Assembly (NCBI GenBank): GCA_958299035.1
Contig: CATQJL010000001.1
Location: forward strand, 10,453,817 to 10,517,816
Direction: 5' to 3'
Source of the DNA: Cylicocyclus nassatus
Taxonomy: Eukaryota > Nematoda > Chromadorea > Rhabditida > Strongylidae
Length of the DNA: 64,000 nt
The stretch's first letter is position 1. Each line of letters opens with the position of its first letter. A program made the translations under genes and the position numbers. This document shows, piece by piece, positions 48,689 to 58,788 of the stretch. The notes under the pieces were generated by a model. That model ran no database searches and had not been told where the DNA came from. It saw nothing but the letters and a program-made list of their open reading frames with translations.

Positions 48689-48935
48689 TACAATACCGCT
48701 CATAATTCGTCAAAAAAGTCGCCGGACTGCGGCGGAGTGCGCTAGAGTGCGCCGGAGTGCGTCGGAGTGTGGCGGACTGCGGCGGAGTGCGCTAGAGTGC
48801 GTCGGAGTGTGGCGGAGTGCGGCGGACTGCGGCGGAGTGCGCTACAGTGCGTCGGAGTGTGGCGGAGTGCGGCGGAGTGCGCCGGAGTGCGCCGCACTCC
48901 GGCGACTTTTTTGACGAATTATGATCGGTATTGTA
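48689..48935. mobile_element. Hairpin element, TACAATACCGCTC family, copy 3 with a different centre
   Basis: The ends TACAATACCGCTCATAATTC and complement match the family, but the inner arms (GTCAAAAAAGTCGCCGG / CCGGCGACTTTTTTGAC) and the centre are different. The centre is a 10-bp minisatellite (48718-48898). Confidence 0.82.
48718..48898. repeat. 10-bp minisatellite CGGAGTGCGN, about 18 units
   Basis: CGGAGTGCGG, CGGACTGCGG, CTAGAGTGCG and CGGAGTGTGG units follow each other in strict 10-bp phase, with a higher-order pattern of about 50-60 bp. Very GC-rich in an AT-rich region. Lies wholly inside hairpin copy 3. Confidence 0.85.
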
Positions 48936-48962
48936 TATGGAATGAGTGGAAGGAAATACACA

Positions 48963-49153
48963 TACAATACCGCTCACAGAATGTGCAAAATTTCCGTAAA
49001 TGTCGCGAAATTCCGAAAATGTCGCGGAATTCCGAAAATTCCGCGAACTTTCCGGAATTTCGCAAAGTTTCGCGAAATTCCAGGAATTTCGCGGAATTTT
49101 CGTAATTTCGCGGTATTCACGGAAATTTTGCATACTTTGTGAGCGGTATTGTA
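48963..49153. mobile_element. Hairpin element, TACAATACCGCTC family, copy 4
   Basis: Ends identical to copy 1 (TGTGAGCGGTATTGTA). The interior differs from copy 1 mainly by one extra AAATGTCGCGGAATTCCG unit. 191 bp. Confidence 0.85.
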
Positions 49154-49343
49154 GATTAAGACCATTTTTACAGCGCAGAATCTTTCAACCGTATACTAAC
49201 TTTCTTGAAAAGCCTTGAGCGTCAAATAAACAAGAAATTGCTTTGAATGTATAGATAGCAAAACCTAACAAGCCCTAAAAACCAAACTGATTCTTCATTT
49301 TTTGGAAAGGTAAGAGATTGCATGCGTTATCGGCCAGTAAGTA

Positions 49344-50263
49344 TTAGGTTGTAAAGAAAGTTCCCGGGCACTTTTGGAAATTTCATTTTCAAACGCATTT
49401 TTTCGGCGCTCGGTCGGACCTTGACACCAAGTTTTTTATACTGTTCAGTAGGGAGAAGCCCGAGGTTTTCAACAAGCCTTCTGACTTTTATCGATGTCAA
49501 GACGTGTTTGATCTGCACGTCAAGAAGAGAAATCTTTCCAACCACAAAAATTTCACCATTTTTCTTCCTACGGCCATTTTTCTGTGCAGTTCAAAGAATT
49601 TCGTCCAAATCATGGGTGGTTCGATTGAGAAGCCTGTTAACTTCTGATCCGCAGCTGCACTCGAGTTTTGCGATTTGCGCTCAGAAATTACAAGTTGTCG
49701 AACTTGCCTCCGACTGCAACTCTTTTCGCAGCTGGCGTCGCTTCTGCGGGGATCGCCACGCCTGGATAATGGGTCCAAAAGATGTGCAAGGCATTACCCC
49801 AACAATGTTCCCAGTAATCAGAGATTTGATCCTTTTCGTGCAGAACTAGAAGACTTCAAACTAACTTACTCGAAAAATGGTGCATTTTTAGGAGCAAAAA
49901 ATGCCCGATTTTTCAAACTTTCTGGGAAAAAATTTTTTGCAGGTGCTCCTTCAAAAACATGAATGGTTTCTATAATACCTCCAGCAGACCTCTATATAAC
50001 TACAGCATCTGGGTTCTCTATCTCTCATCATGCCTGAGATAATCCTGCACAAATAGGCCACTTTTCGCTACGACCTTTTTCCCTTCTGCGCATGCTGGTG
50101 GACCGCAGTGAGGCGCTGAGTAGCTAGCAAGACTAATATATGTTTTGGACAAAATTGTCTTTGCAATGAAGTTTGTAGCTTCAAAAAAGAATCAATCTGC
50201 ATGAAGTTACAGCGATTTGAAAAAAAATTTTGCAACTGCCCGGGAACTTTCTTTACAACCATA
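49344..50263. mobile_element. Mariner-like element, ends TTAGGTTGTAAAGAAAG
   Basis: GGTTGTAAAGAAAGTTCCCG at the left is exactly mirrored at the right (CGGGAACTTTCTTTACAACC). TA lies at the left border; the right border is altered. 920 bp. Overlapping frames of up to 142 codons show no convincing transposase, so it is probably a non-autonomous or decayed copy. Confidence 0.8.
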
Positions 50264-51892
50264 CAATTGAGAGGGAAGGCAATCACAGATGTGAGGTATT
50301 ATTTGAATATCTGGTCTGAAAGACACAAAGCTGAGCGGCCCTCAGTGAACACTGACAGAAACTGTTCCTTAAACTCCCTTTTCATGAATTTTGTTTGCAA
50401 ACGAAGTAATGAGATCTTTTGTGGCCGTTTTGAGCTTCTCAATGTCTCCGCGGAAATCGTCCCTGAAATGTAAGAATTCATCATCCGCACATGTGATGCA
50501 AGGCAAAAACCTCTCTATATAGGTACGTCTCTGGACAGCGAGGAGTCGTCTGAAGAGCTTGGAAACCGCAGCCTTAAGCTGGATGCAATCGGAAGGTTTC
50601 TCCATGTAAATCCGAGCAGTGCAGTTTTCCACCAAAGTCAAGATCTGAACAAAGTTTGTTCAATGCGTCTCAATCAACTCTGATGACATACCGCTTTGCG
50701 CAAATCACCAACTTCGTCTCGTTCCTTGAAATTGCCGAATAGTTTGACAACAAATTTTCTGAATTCTTGACTATGGTGGAGCTCAGTCCGCTGTCTCCGA
50801 GCTTCGGTGCATAGCTTAACGATAGAAATAATTTTAAAAAGATTTTAATATAAGTCTGACTTACGCTAACGTATCTTTTGCTGATTATTTGTCTAGCTGC
50901 CAGTGCATGTGGTCCAGTTCGAGTTCCCTGCAAGAAATTTTGTTCTAATTGGGGCCTCATAGGCACAGGTTCTTCAGCATACACATTCATCACAATATGT
51001 CACCACTTCTTTAAGAACAGCGATATGCCGTTGAACCTTTGCCGGGAACGGATGGTTGTAACCATGCCAGTGCTTGAATGTATCATCAGTTTGTAGTTAT
51101 TCTTGCACCAGTACACGGTGGAATGAACAGGCAAGTTGGGATCCTTCTGAAATGGTTTGTTAACGAAAGAATATCGACTAGTCAATGATACAAACAACGT
51201 AGGCATAACCACATTGGCAGCATATATAAACTTTTCCTCCACCAACCACGTAATTCTTGTCGAATAAAACTGAAAATCGGAATTGACTTGTCTCTCGTTT
51301 ACTAACGACTCTTTCTAAATCTACTCTGTTTGCTAAAGAGGAGTAAAAAGATTACTGCAGGCAAGAAGGACTCCGTTAGCTGCGATCAGCTCATCGGAAG
51401 GGTTTTAGCAATCTTATGCGATCAGTTTTTAAAAAAGGCAGGTTGAGGAACTGTTTGCGTGAGCCTCAAGGGGTACGTGAAGGAACTTTAAATCATTTCA
51501 AAACTAAGGGAACACTCAAGTAATGCCTTGAAGACTTAGAATGGAGCAAAACACATATGTATTCCAAACGGAGAGATTCATAGCAAATGCCACATGTTGA
51601 AGAGGACAGTAGGCTAGTTAGCAGTAAGTGAGGGTGAAAATTCCAGAATCAGAATAGGGCGATTTTGGGGTGAGTTCGAAGAAAGTGCAGGTCTTTGTTT
51701 CACTAGCATTGATTGTTAGAAGAAGCGCTTTACAAATAGTATGCAAAACTTTGACAAACTGGAGGGAAAACTCAGACTGTTGGAGAAACATGAACCCTTT
51801 ATAAGCGTTTACAAAAGTTTCCGATCCATTAGATTTTCCGAAAATTAATGCAAATTCCTTACTCGATGCGGCAGTGTAAAAAATGAGAAACA

Positions 51893-52518
51893 TATCATTT
51901 GATAGAGCAAAGCAAACTCTAAAGTACTGCATTGGAACCAATCAGAACGGACCAAAAAGTTTGAATTACTTGAAGTTTGAAAGCAATATTGAAGAAAATT
52001 TAATCACTCAAAAGTTATGTTTCCGCCTAAAAAGGTCCTGCAGACTTTCAAAATCAGGGATATAATGTTCACATCAAACATGTATATACAGTTGTAATAA
52101 TTTTTCCACGATTAGAAACTGAGAAGATGAAAGCTCGAATGCCAGCAATACAAGAGTCATCCTGACCTAGCTAATTCTATACTACAAACCTTGTCAAAGA
52201 CTTCAGCTTCCTCCAACGTTCAGCTTTCGGAAAACATTGATTTAGCATAAAAATCCGAAAAAGGCGATGTTTTCGCACTTTTAATCCATTTCAATTTTCC
52301 AGTTTTCAGTCATTGTAAAAATGTGGTAAGTGTGCATATAAATGCATGATGAGGGTGTATATGGGTGAAAAGTTGCCGCAGGAGCTATTTAGATATAGAT
52401 CTGATTTTTGGGTATTTGAATTTTTTTCGGATTTTGCTTTTAAATTACATCTAAATCAAACTTTTGGTGATCGTTCAAATGCAGTCATGTGAAAGTTTCT
52501 TTGCTCTATTGAATGATA
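51893..52518. mobile_element. Foldback element in an intron of the decayed paralog
   Basis: TATCATTTGATAGAGCAAAG on the left and CTTTGCTCTATTGAATGATA on the right mirror each other. This is the same motif that lies near the ends of the elements at 11511, 27817 and 38138. The interior arms are only weakly paired. Non-coding. Confidence 0.6.
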
Positions 52519-53009
52519 GCTTCCCAAGTTTTTATACTGACAGTGCCGCGATAGCGTAAGGAATGCGTCGATTTCCAAACAAACCAAAATTAGGTAGTAC
52601 TCTAAGTAATTTTAAGCATCTAATTCTATCTGGATATTCCTGTTCAAGAACAGCAGGGATGTATTGCAAAACCAAACGAATAATTCTCATAACCACCCAT
52701 AGCGGCTTTATTGCTGGACTACAAACGATTCTGTGAGTCGAACCTGCAGCAAGGACAGCCTTTGCAGTTGCTAACACGAAAGTCTGGCCTTCAAAATCCT
52801 GCACAGTGCTTATCAAAGCGAAGATTATTTGTCAAAGCTAAGCTTCAGTGCTAAAGAAAAACAGACGATAAATGCATATTAACAGCACAAGAAAGACCCT
52901 TTGCAAGAAAAACTGAATCTTTGTAGGCTATTAATAAGACTCCGATGATGTAGAAAAGTATAAACAGAGTTTGGCATCTTTTGCATAGGCTTTCATAAGT
53001 AGTGCATAA

Positions 53010-53460
53010 GTGGCCGTTAAGAAAAGGCTGGCATTAAGGGATAGCAATTCGAACTCTCAAAGGCACCATCCTAAGTTGAGGGTCTTGAACTTTTGGCAGT
53101 TTATGATAGTAGGGCCACCTATCAACACAAAGCTCAAGTCGCGGCGCAAAATGTCGCTTCGGAAGCGAGAAAATCACTCCGGAATAACGAAGATGCACGA
53201 GGACCCCCAGACGGCACCGCCTTCCCCATCCATACCCGCCCATCTGTGCGCTTCCAGCCAGTCACCGTATCGTAAAGCCGGCATGCGAATTCTTCGAAAC
53301 GGGGATTACTGGAGTTTTACGGATTCTCGACTTCATATTCGGAATCAGGGACGTGAGAAGGCTCCTGCACGACCAAAACATTTGAGTCAATATTATGGGA
53401 TTGATGCCTTTAAGGCCTATGTAATTTTGGGAGAACTAAGGGTCTAATCCCTAATTGAAT
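53010..53460 (+). other. Unexplained 145-codon open frame inside an intron
   Basis: GC content is raised and the frame stays open on the strand opposite to the host gene, but it has no ATG at its start, no domain and a low-complexity Pro/Ser/Arg composition. It most likely belongs to an inserted repeat. Confidence 0.3.
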
Positions 53461-55366
53461 ACTCTTCGATTCAACTGGATTGGCGGCTAAAAGGCGGGGC
53501 TTCGTGACCTAGTTAAGGCTAAAGAATGATTAGAGAGGCACGTTTGCGAGAGAGAAACGCAGATTAGTTGCGGGAGCGAGCGGTCGCCTTCCAGCCGACA
53601 ATCTCGTTTAAATCAAATGCTACATTGTATGTCCCATTTGCTGATCCAGCGCTTGAATTGCTCGCAAGTCATTGGCCAGTGTGGCTCTGAATTACAAAGA
53701 TAGCAGAAAGAGCATCCACAATCGCAACTGCAGCTGTTAAGCTCTGAAATTTCAGTTTTGTAGACTTTATGAAACCACCAATTAAGACCTTACCTTGATG
53801 TTCTGTCAACATAAGTGGGGCCGAGCAGCAAGGGCAGTTCAAGTACATCAAACACGGATAATGCGCTTTGAAAAAGACAAATGAATTCTGAAATGTGTGA
53901 TTATTTTCTTGTTGGCTTTTATAGGTTTTATTCCGCTAGATTACGAAAATCAACTGATACTTGAAGTTTACCTGCTCAACGAATGGCTATAGTAAACTTG
54001 CAACAAAATTTTCAAGACAAAAAGAAGACAAAACTCTTTATGGAATGAACGTGCGGGCGTCTGCCAGGTACTTCGGAAATTTTTTTGAGATGTTTGCCAG
54101 AATTTTTGTGTAACTCCGAAAGATTAAAAAACATAGCATAGCACAGCTGCGCACCCGAAGAACTTTTCTAAGAAGCTAGTTGCATTTTTTGAATTTTTAC
54201 AAATTGTTCAAATTGTTTACAAGTACAAATAAGTTACGTCATAACTCATGTATGTGACTTTGAAAAAGTCACCTGACACTCACAAATTATCAAAATGTAG
54301 GGCTACTTCCAAAAATTTCACTACCCATTTTCGTCAAGAGGGGATTTAGCGCTTTAGGTGTGACAGGAACACGAAGGGAAAGGTGTCACGTTTGCGAACT
54401 TGAAAGGTAAAGGTAACAACGTAATGAGCGAAGTCTTACTCTGATCAACACCGACATCACAGGTATAGGCAGAACAGCATACAAAAGTTCAATAGGAGTC
54501 ATATCAGAAATAGTAATTACCTGAAAGGTTGAAGAAGTGTGGAGCAAATGCTTGGTCAGCTTTTACCGGTATCTCTATAGGATAGTGATTTGTGTAGAGT
54601 TGTCGAGTGATACTGGACACCAAACATTGCTTACATATTACGCCACTAGAACATGGAAATAGGTCGTTCACGTTTGTCATATGACAGTAGAAACATAGCG
54701 AGTCCTTCTTTAATCCATGTAGGTCACTTGCACAAAACTAACTGTAAGATGAATTAATCTCTCACCTTTAGATCTGTGGATTTCAAGTTAGATGAATCCC
54801 ATCTGCTCTGATTATAATACTGGTTGAGATATGCCAGATGATCCAATTCCAGACATTTTCTCGCCTGCATAAGACATTACATGTATGAGCTTTAACTGCA
54901 AAAAATGTACCAAGATGGCAATACTTACACGATGTGCTATTATTTTGCTATTAGCCGTTTGCATAGATCCTTCACGGTAAGAAGAGAAGCTATCTTTTTG
55001 GTTCTCCTGCTTTTTTCTGTAAATCTCAGAATATGACTCACAAAGTGCGCCAAGAAAATTCTGATTAGTGTTTATTGTCCTTGATGGATGGTTTGTAAGC
55101 TATGAAAGAATCTGGCACAAGCTTGGACTAAAAGAGAACCGTCATTTGTCCGAAAAGGTGTTGAGACGGACAAAAAGGTCTCAGCTTGAATTTTCGACAT
55201 TTCTTGATATTTCTCTGTTTGAGAAGTAGTGCGCTTGTGCCAATTCTTTTTGGAGAAAATGGTTCTTGCTAGCTTTCTCAACATTTCTGGATTTCCCAGG
55301 ATTTTAGTAGTATATATGGTGTCTAGAAAGAATGATCGGTTCAATTCCGAAAGAGATCAAAGAAGC

Positions 55367-55434
55367 CAATATCATGAATACTCACTGTATTTTTCTTATC
55401 CAATATCATGAATACTCACCGTATTTTTCTTATA
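55367..55434. repeat. 34-bp direct duplication across a splice donor
   Basis: CAATATCATGAATACTCAC...TTCTTAT occurs twice back to back (55367-55400 and 55401-55434) with one base change near the junction. On the minus strand each copy carries AATAC|GTGAGT-type donor sequence of the 55420-55554 exon. Confidence 0.85.
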
Positions 55435-55888
55435 ATGTCGAGGATTTCTATATAAACCGTAGAGATGTCATTCATCGCAGCATCAACAATAAGTCCAGTA
55501 AGAGTAACTTTGTCTTCTGGTTCACAGTAAGGTATATTAATGTTGATTCGAACTCTCAAAAATTTGCGTCTTAATATTATCAACGCTTGTATCAAGATGA
55601 GGTAAGAAAGCGTTTCAGTACCTTAGCTTATTTGTCTCAATAGTTTCAAAGAAAACCACACATTGAGTGTTCCACGATGGCGGTGTCGTTATAAAGACGC
55701 GACTCGAGCTGAACCATTTCACAATGAAGGTTTCTGGTATTTGCGATGTAGCCTACATACAACTTTCAATAATAGAAATGAAATTTTTCCACTGAACTTA
55801 CTTCCATAAGAGAGGGAGATTTCAATGGTGTTAAGTCTATATCAACACCTTAAAAAATACTGCTTTTGTCAAAAGCATCAGTGATGGC

Positions 55889-57390
55889 CTGCTTTCGTTT
55901 AGATGATATAATGGCCGTCTAACGTGAAATCTATAAAAATTGAGAACTTCTAACATTTTGAGTCAGATTATCAATTCGTATCTAACTTTAAATCGACACA
56001 AGCATCGTCCATATAGCTTGCAAGGGACAATGCCAATGTGAGGCGAGATCTGGGGAGTACATTAAGTGATATTATACCAGTGCGTCACCTCTGCTTCGCA
56101 GAGGCTCGCACTGGCCCTATTTTCTGTATGCCTTACTCATTCCCGCATAATAATGACATTGAAACTCACCGCGCTATGTAGACTATCACGAATAAGTTGT
56201 AAACAACTACTCATTCGTAGAGGTTTTCGATGTGAGATCGGTATTTTCGCGTGGATAAAATCTTTCCCAGAAGAACCGATGCAAATTCGAATAGGCTTTT
56301 GGAATTTTTATGGCTTGGTAGTCGCCATAAGGATAATAAACATAGTGGGCTATACCTCTGTGCAAAAATCTTCTCAAATAATCAGATAAAATCTTGAAAA
56401 ATTGATCGTTTACACAGCGAATGCTTTTTGGCGCTGTTTTCGTAAAGTAGTAGACTTTTCATTACTTTTTTAGGCTAACGTCCATGGCTTGCACATTAGC
56501 TTGTCAAATATCCTTAACTCTGCAAAAAGTAGTACTACGGAACCAAATTTGCTGGCCAGAAGCCAAGTGGATCCGTTTGACGCACAATTTTCAATGAGCG
56601 GATCCACTCAACGGATCCGCGCATGCTTTTGTATAGTAAGCTTTCATGCTTGTAGCATGCGCTATGCAAAATTCGGGCTCAGGACGTTGGCTGGAACACG
56701 CTCTACGAATTTCGTGACAGACAGAGATTCACACATACACACAGACAAACGTAAACAACCCTTAGCCCGTTATTATAAGTTATGATGTCTACCCAATACC
56801 GATGTAGTTCCATTTGGTGAGTTTTAAGTCTTTTTCCAAGCTTGACTCTAAAACGAGAGAACTTCTCACACTGCTTCCATTACGTCAGAATTGTCAGCTT
56901 ACATTCTGATAACAATGAATTCAAAGTCATCACAAAGGTGATACAACTTTTTGAATTGACTTGTTCCTTTTTTACTGCTTTTCTCATCTACTTAACGTCC
57001 TGTGTCCAGTGTCTCTTAGTCAGACGATAACGAATCATAGATGCAAGAAGCTCATTTTCACATTTGTGCTTCTGCAAAATCGCTCTTGATGCATATTGTT
57101 ACGGTATTTGCAAGACTATGCTTTCAGACTTGCAGAATATGACTACTCTTGGACGAAGCGCTGCAGCACTGAGAAGCATATGGTTATGATAGTAAGTAGC
57201 ATAGCTACAGATCGCAAATAGTATTCGATCACGGTGGTTCAGCTCATGTACATGAGTTGAAGACAACAGATCCATGATTGGCTTAATGTATCTGAAATTG
57301 GTAGATCCACCATTCATTGTGAATATTAGATTTTCGAAGATTTTCACCATTCAATGTCTTCAATCCTTTGATAGCGGGCTTGATATCATA
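55889..57390. other. Region between the two paralogs, 5' remnant not recognisable
   Basis: No match to the first two exons of the intact paralog was found. A small GGATCCGT/ACGGATCC-type hairpin lies near 56568-56620. Plus-strand frames of about 100 codons lack support. Confidence 0.4.
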
Positions 57391-58232
57391 TACTAGGGTG
57401 ACGAAAAGTAACGGGCACCATAATTTTTTAAACATTTTTCAACATATATTTCTGACCAACAATGAACAACCAGTGATTTGAATGCTTTTGTATGAGTTGA
57501 CCTTCACAGGACCTTGGCAGCACCTTGCAGCACCCCATCCACAACCCTTCAAGCGGCGCTAGGAAGTCAGACGACTTTTTTTGTAGCTATCTGAATTTGC
57601 CGTACCCCAATGTCCCTAGATATATGACATATAAATCGAAAGAGCTTTCTAAGCTCTTTAATGATTGCTCAAATATACTCAAAACCATTCTCTATGATTT
57701 CGTGTGAAAAAGGCACTTTATTCGAAAAGTGCGATGAGAGTATTTTCGGGCTAAAGATCATGTTTTGGCCCATAAATTTTGGAAAATGAGGAAAGTCGAG
57801 GCAAATTGCATTTATATGGATAAAGCGTATGAAGCTCTATTGGATAACAACTTTCAAGGGTGAGCCCATCCAATTACGAATGAGATAATAAATAATATGT
57901 CTCCTGATAACCAATGCTATATCTTTTGTTTTAAAGCATTGTAACAACCAGGCTATCGTGGATTTGGTGACAGCCCCCTCACCCATTACTACGCAGATAC
58001 CTTTGGTAGGCTCACTAGATTTACTGCGGCGGTGCTGCTAAAAGTTCAAAATTATTTGGAGTGTTTAGCTTTATTTTTAAGCGCTTATAAAAATAACGCA
58101 TGTGACAGGGCGCATCTAAAGCTTCGATCGTTGTTAACTAACATCCGCCAAAACTTGGACTTCCAAATAGGTTTCTGTTTAAAAAACTGCAATTATTCCC
58201 TGATGCCCCATTACTTTTGAATCATCCTGGTA
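57391..58232. mobile_element. Mariner-like element, ends TACTAGGGTGACGAAAAG
   Basis: CTAGGGTGACGAAAAGTAAC at the left is mirrored imperfectly at the right (complement CCAGGATGATTCAAAAGTAA), with TA at both borders. 842 bp. No intact transposase frame was seen. It separates the two RBR-like paralogs. Confidence 0.72.
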
Positions 58233-58788
58233 CTTCCTTCTGCGGTCATTTATACATACTTGTCTAAGCAGTTGGATTTCGATCTATAATGGATAACTAT
58301 AGTTCGCAAGGTTTTTAGTAAGCTGCTTGGCAGAGAAAAGTCTGCCCGATGCCAAGACAGTTACCGTCTGGCTGTCTCCCTCACTTGTAGATTTGAGCTT
58401 GAATCTCATATGAAGCATAATCAAAATGAATCTGAGGTTATTTTAATTGCAGTCATAACACGTACAAGAAAAGTCATCAACATTATGATTCTTCTGACTG
58501 TAATAATAAACACATACAACGATTCGGACATATGTTACTTAGGAAGCTACCTAACTTAGCTCGATTGTTAGCTGTAAAATTCTTGGTCTTGATAGCAGAA
58601 TCTCGACATCGGAGTAAATTCGGTCCCTGCAGGAAATAGTAATCAGCAACGGCAGTATCCATTCATTAGAACGAGAGAAACTCGATCAATGCCTGAAAAA
58701 CAATTTTGCTCAAAGAATTGAATACTTTATTTGGAAATCATTCCTTGATGGAAAGCAAGGAAACTTACTACGATATTGTTCAAAAGCT
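58233..58788. other. Downstream flank of the intact RBR-like gene
   Basis: AT-rich with no exon; probably includes its 3' UTR. Confidence 0.4.

Larger units (their letters stand above)
50369..55888 (-). pseudogene. Decaying tandem paralog of the RBR-like gene
   Basis: Exons matching the intact gene at 58789-63710, in order: 55802-55888, 55622-55752, 55420-55554, 54929-55016, 54766-54864, 54567-54707 (first RING), 54440-54520, 53794-53887 and 53624-53743 (IBR), 51196-51269, 50983-51146, 50865-50927, 50692-50814, 50511-50644 and 50369-50462 (stop TAA). Most exon lengths equal those of the paralog and the splice sites are good. The RING part keeps LCFYCHMTN...VICKQC; the IBR part keeps CSCDCGCSFCYLC and EPHWPMTCEQFKRW. 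Three lesions are visible: a TAA in the first exon (55850-55852), a frame break near 51090 with stops in the alternative reading, and no match to the paralog's first two exons. The 2.3-kb intron before 51269 has gained a foldback element. It could still make a truncated protein from an internal start, or the breaks could be assembly errors. Confidence 0.65.

Noticed and set aside
49327..49849. Overlapping 70-142-codon frames in the element at 49344, considered as transposase remains
   Set aside because: No recognisable helix-turn-helix or DDE/D motif; frames overlap on both strands.
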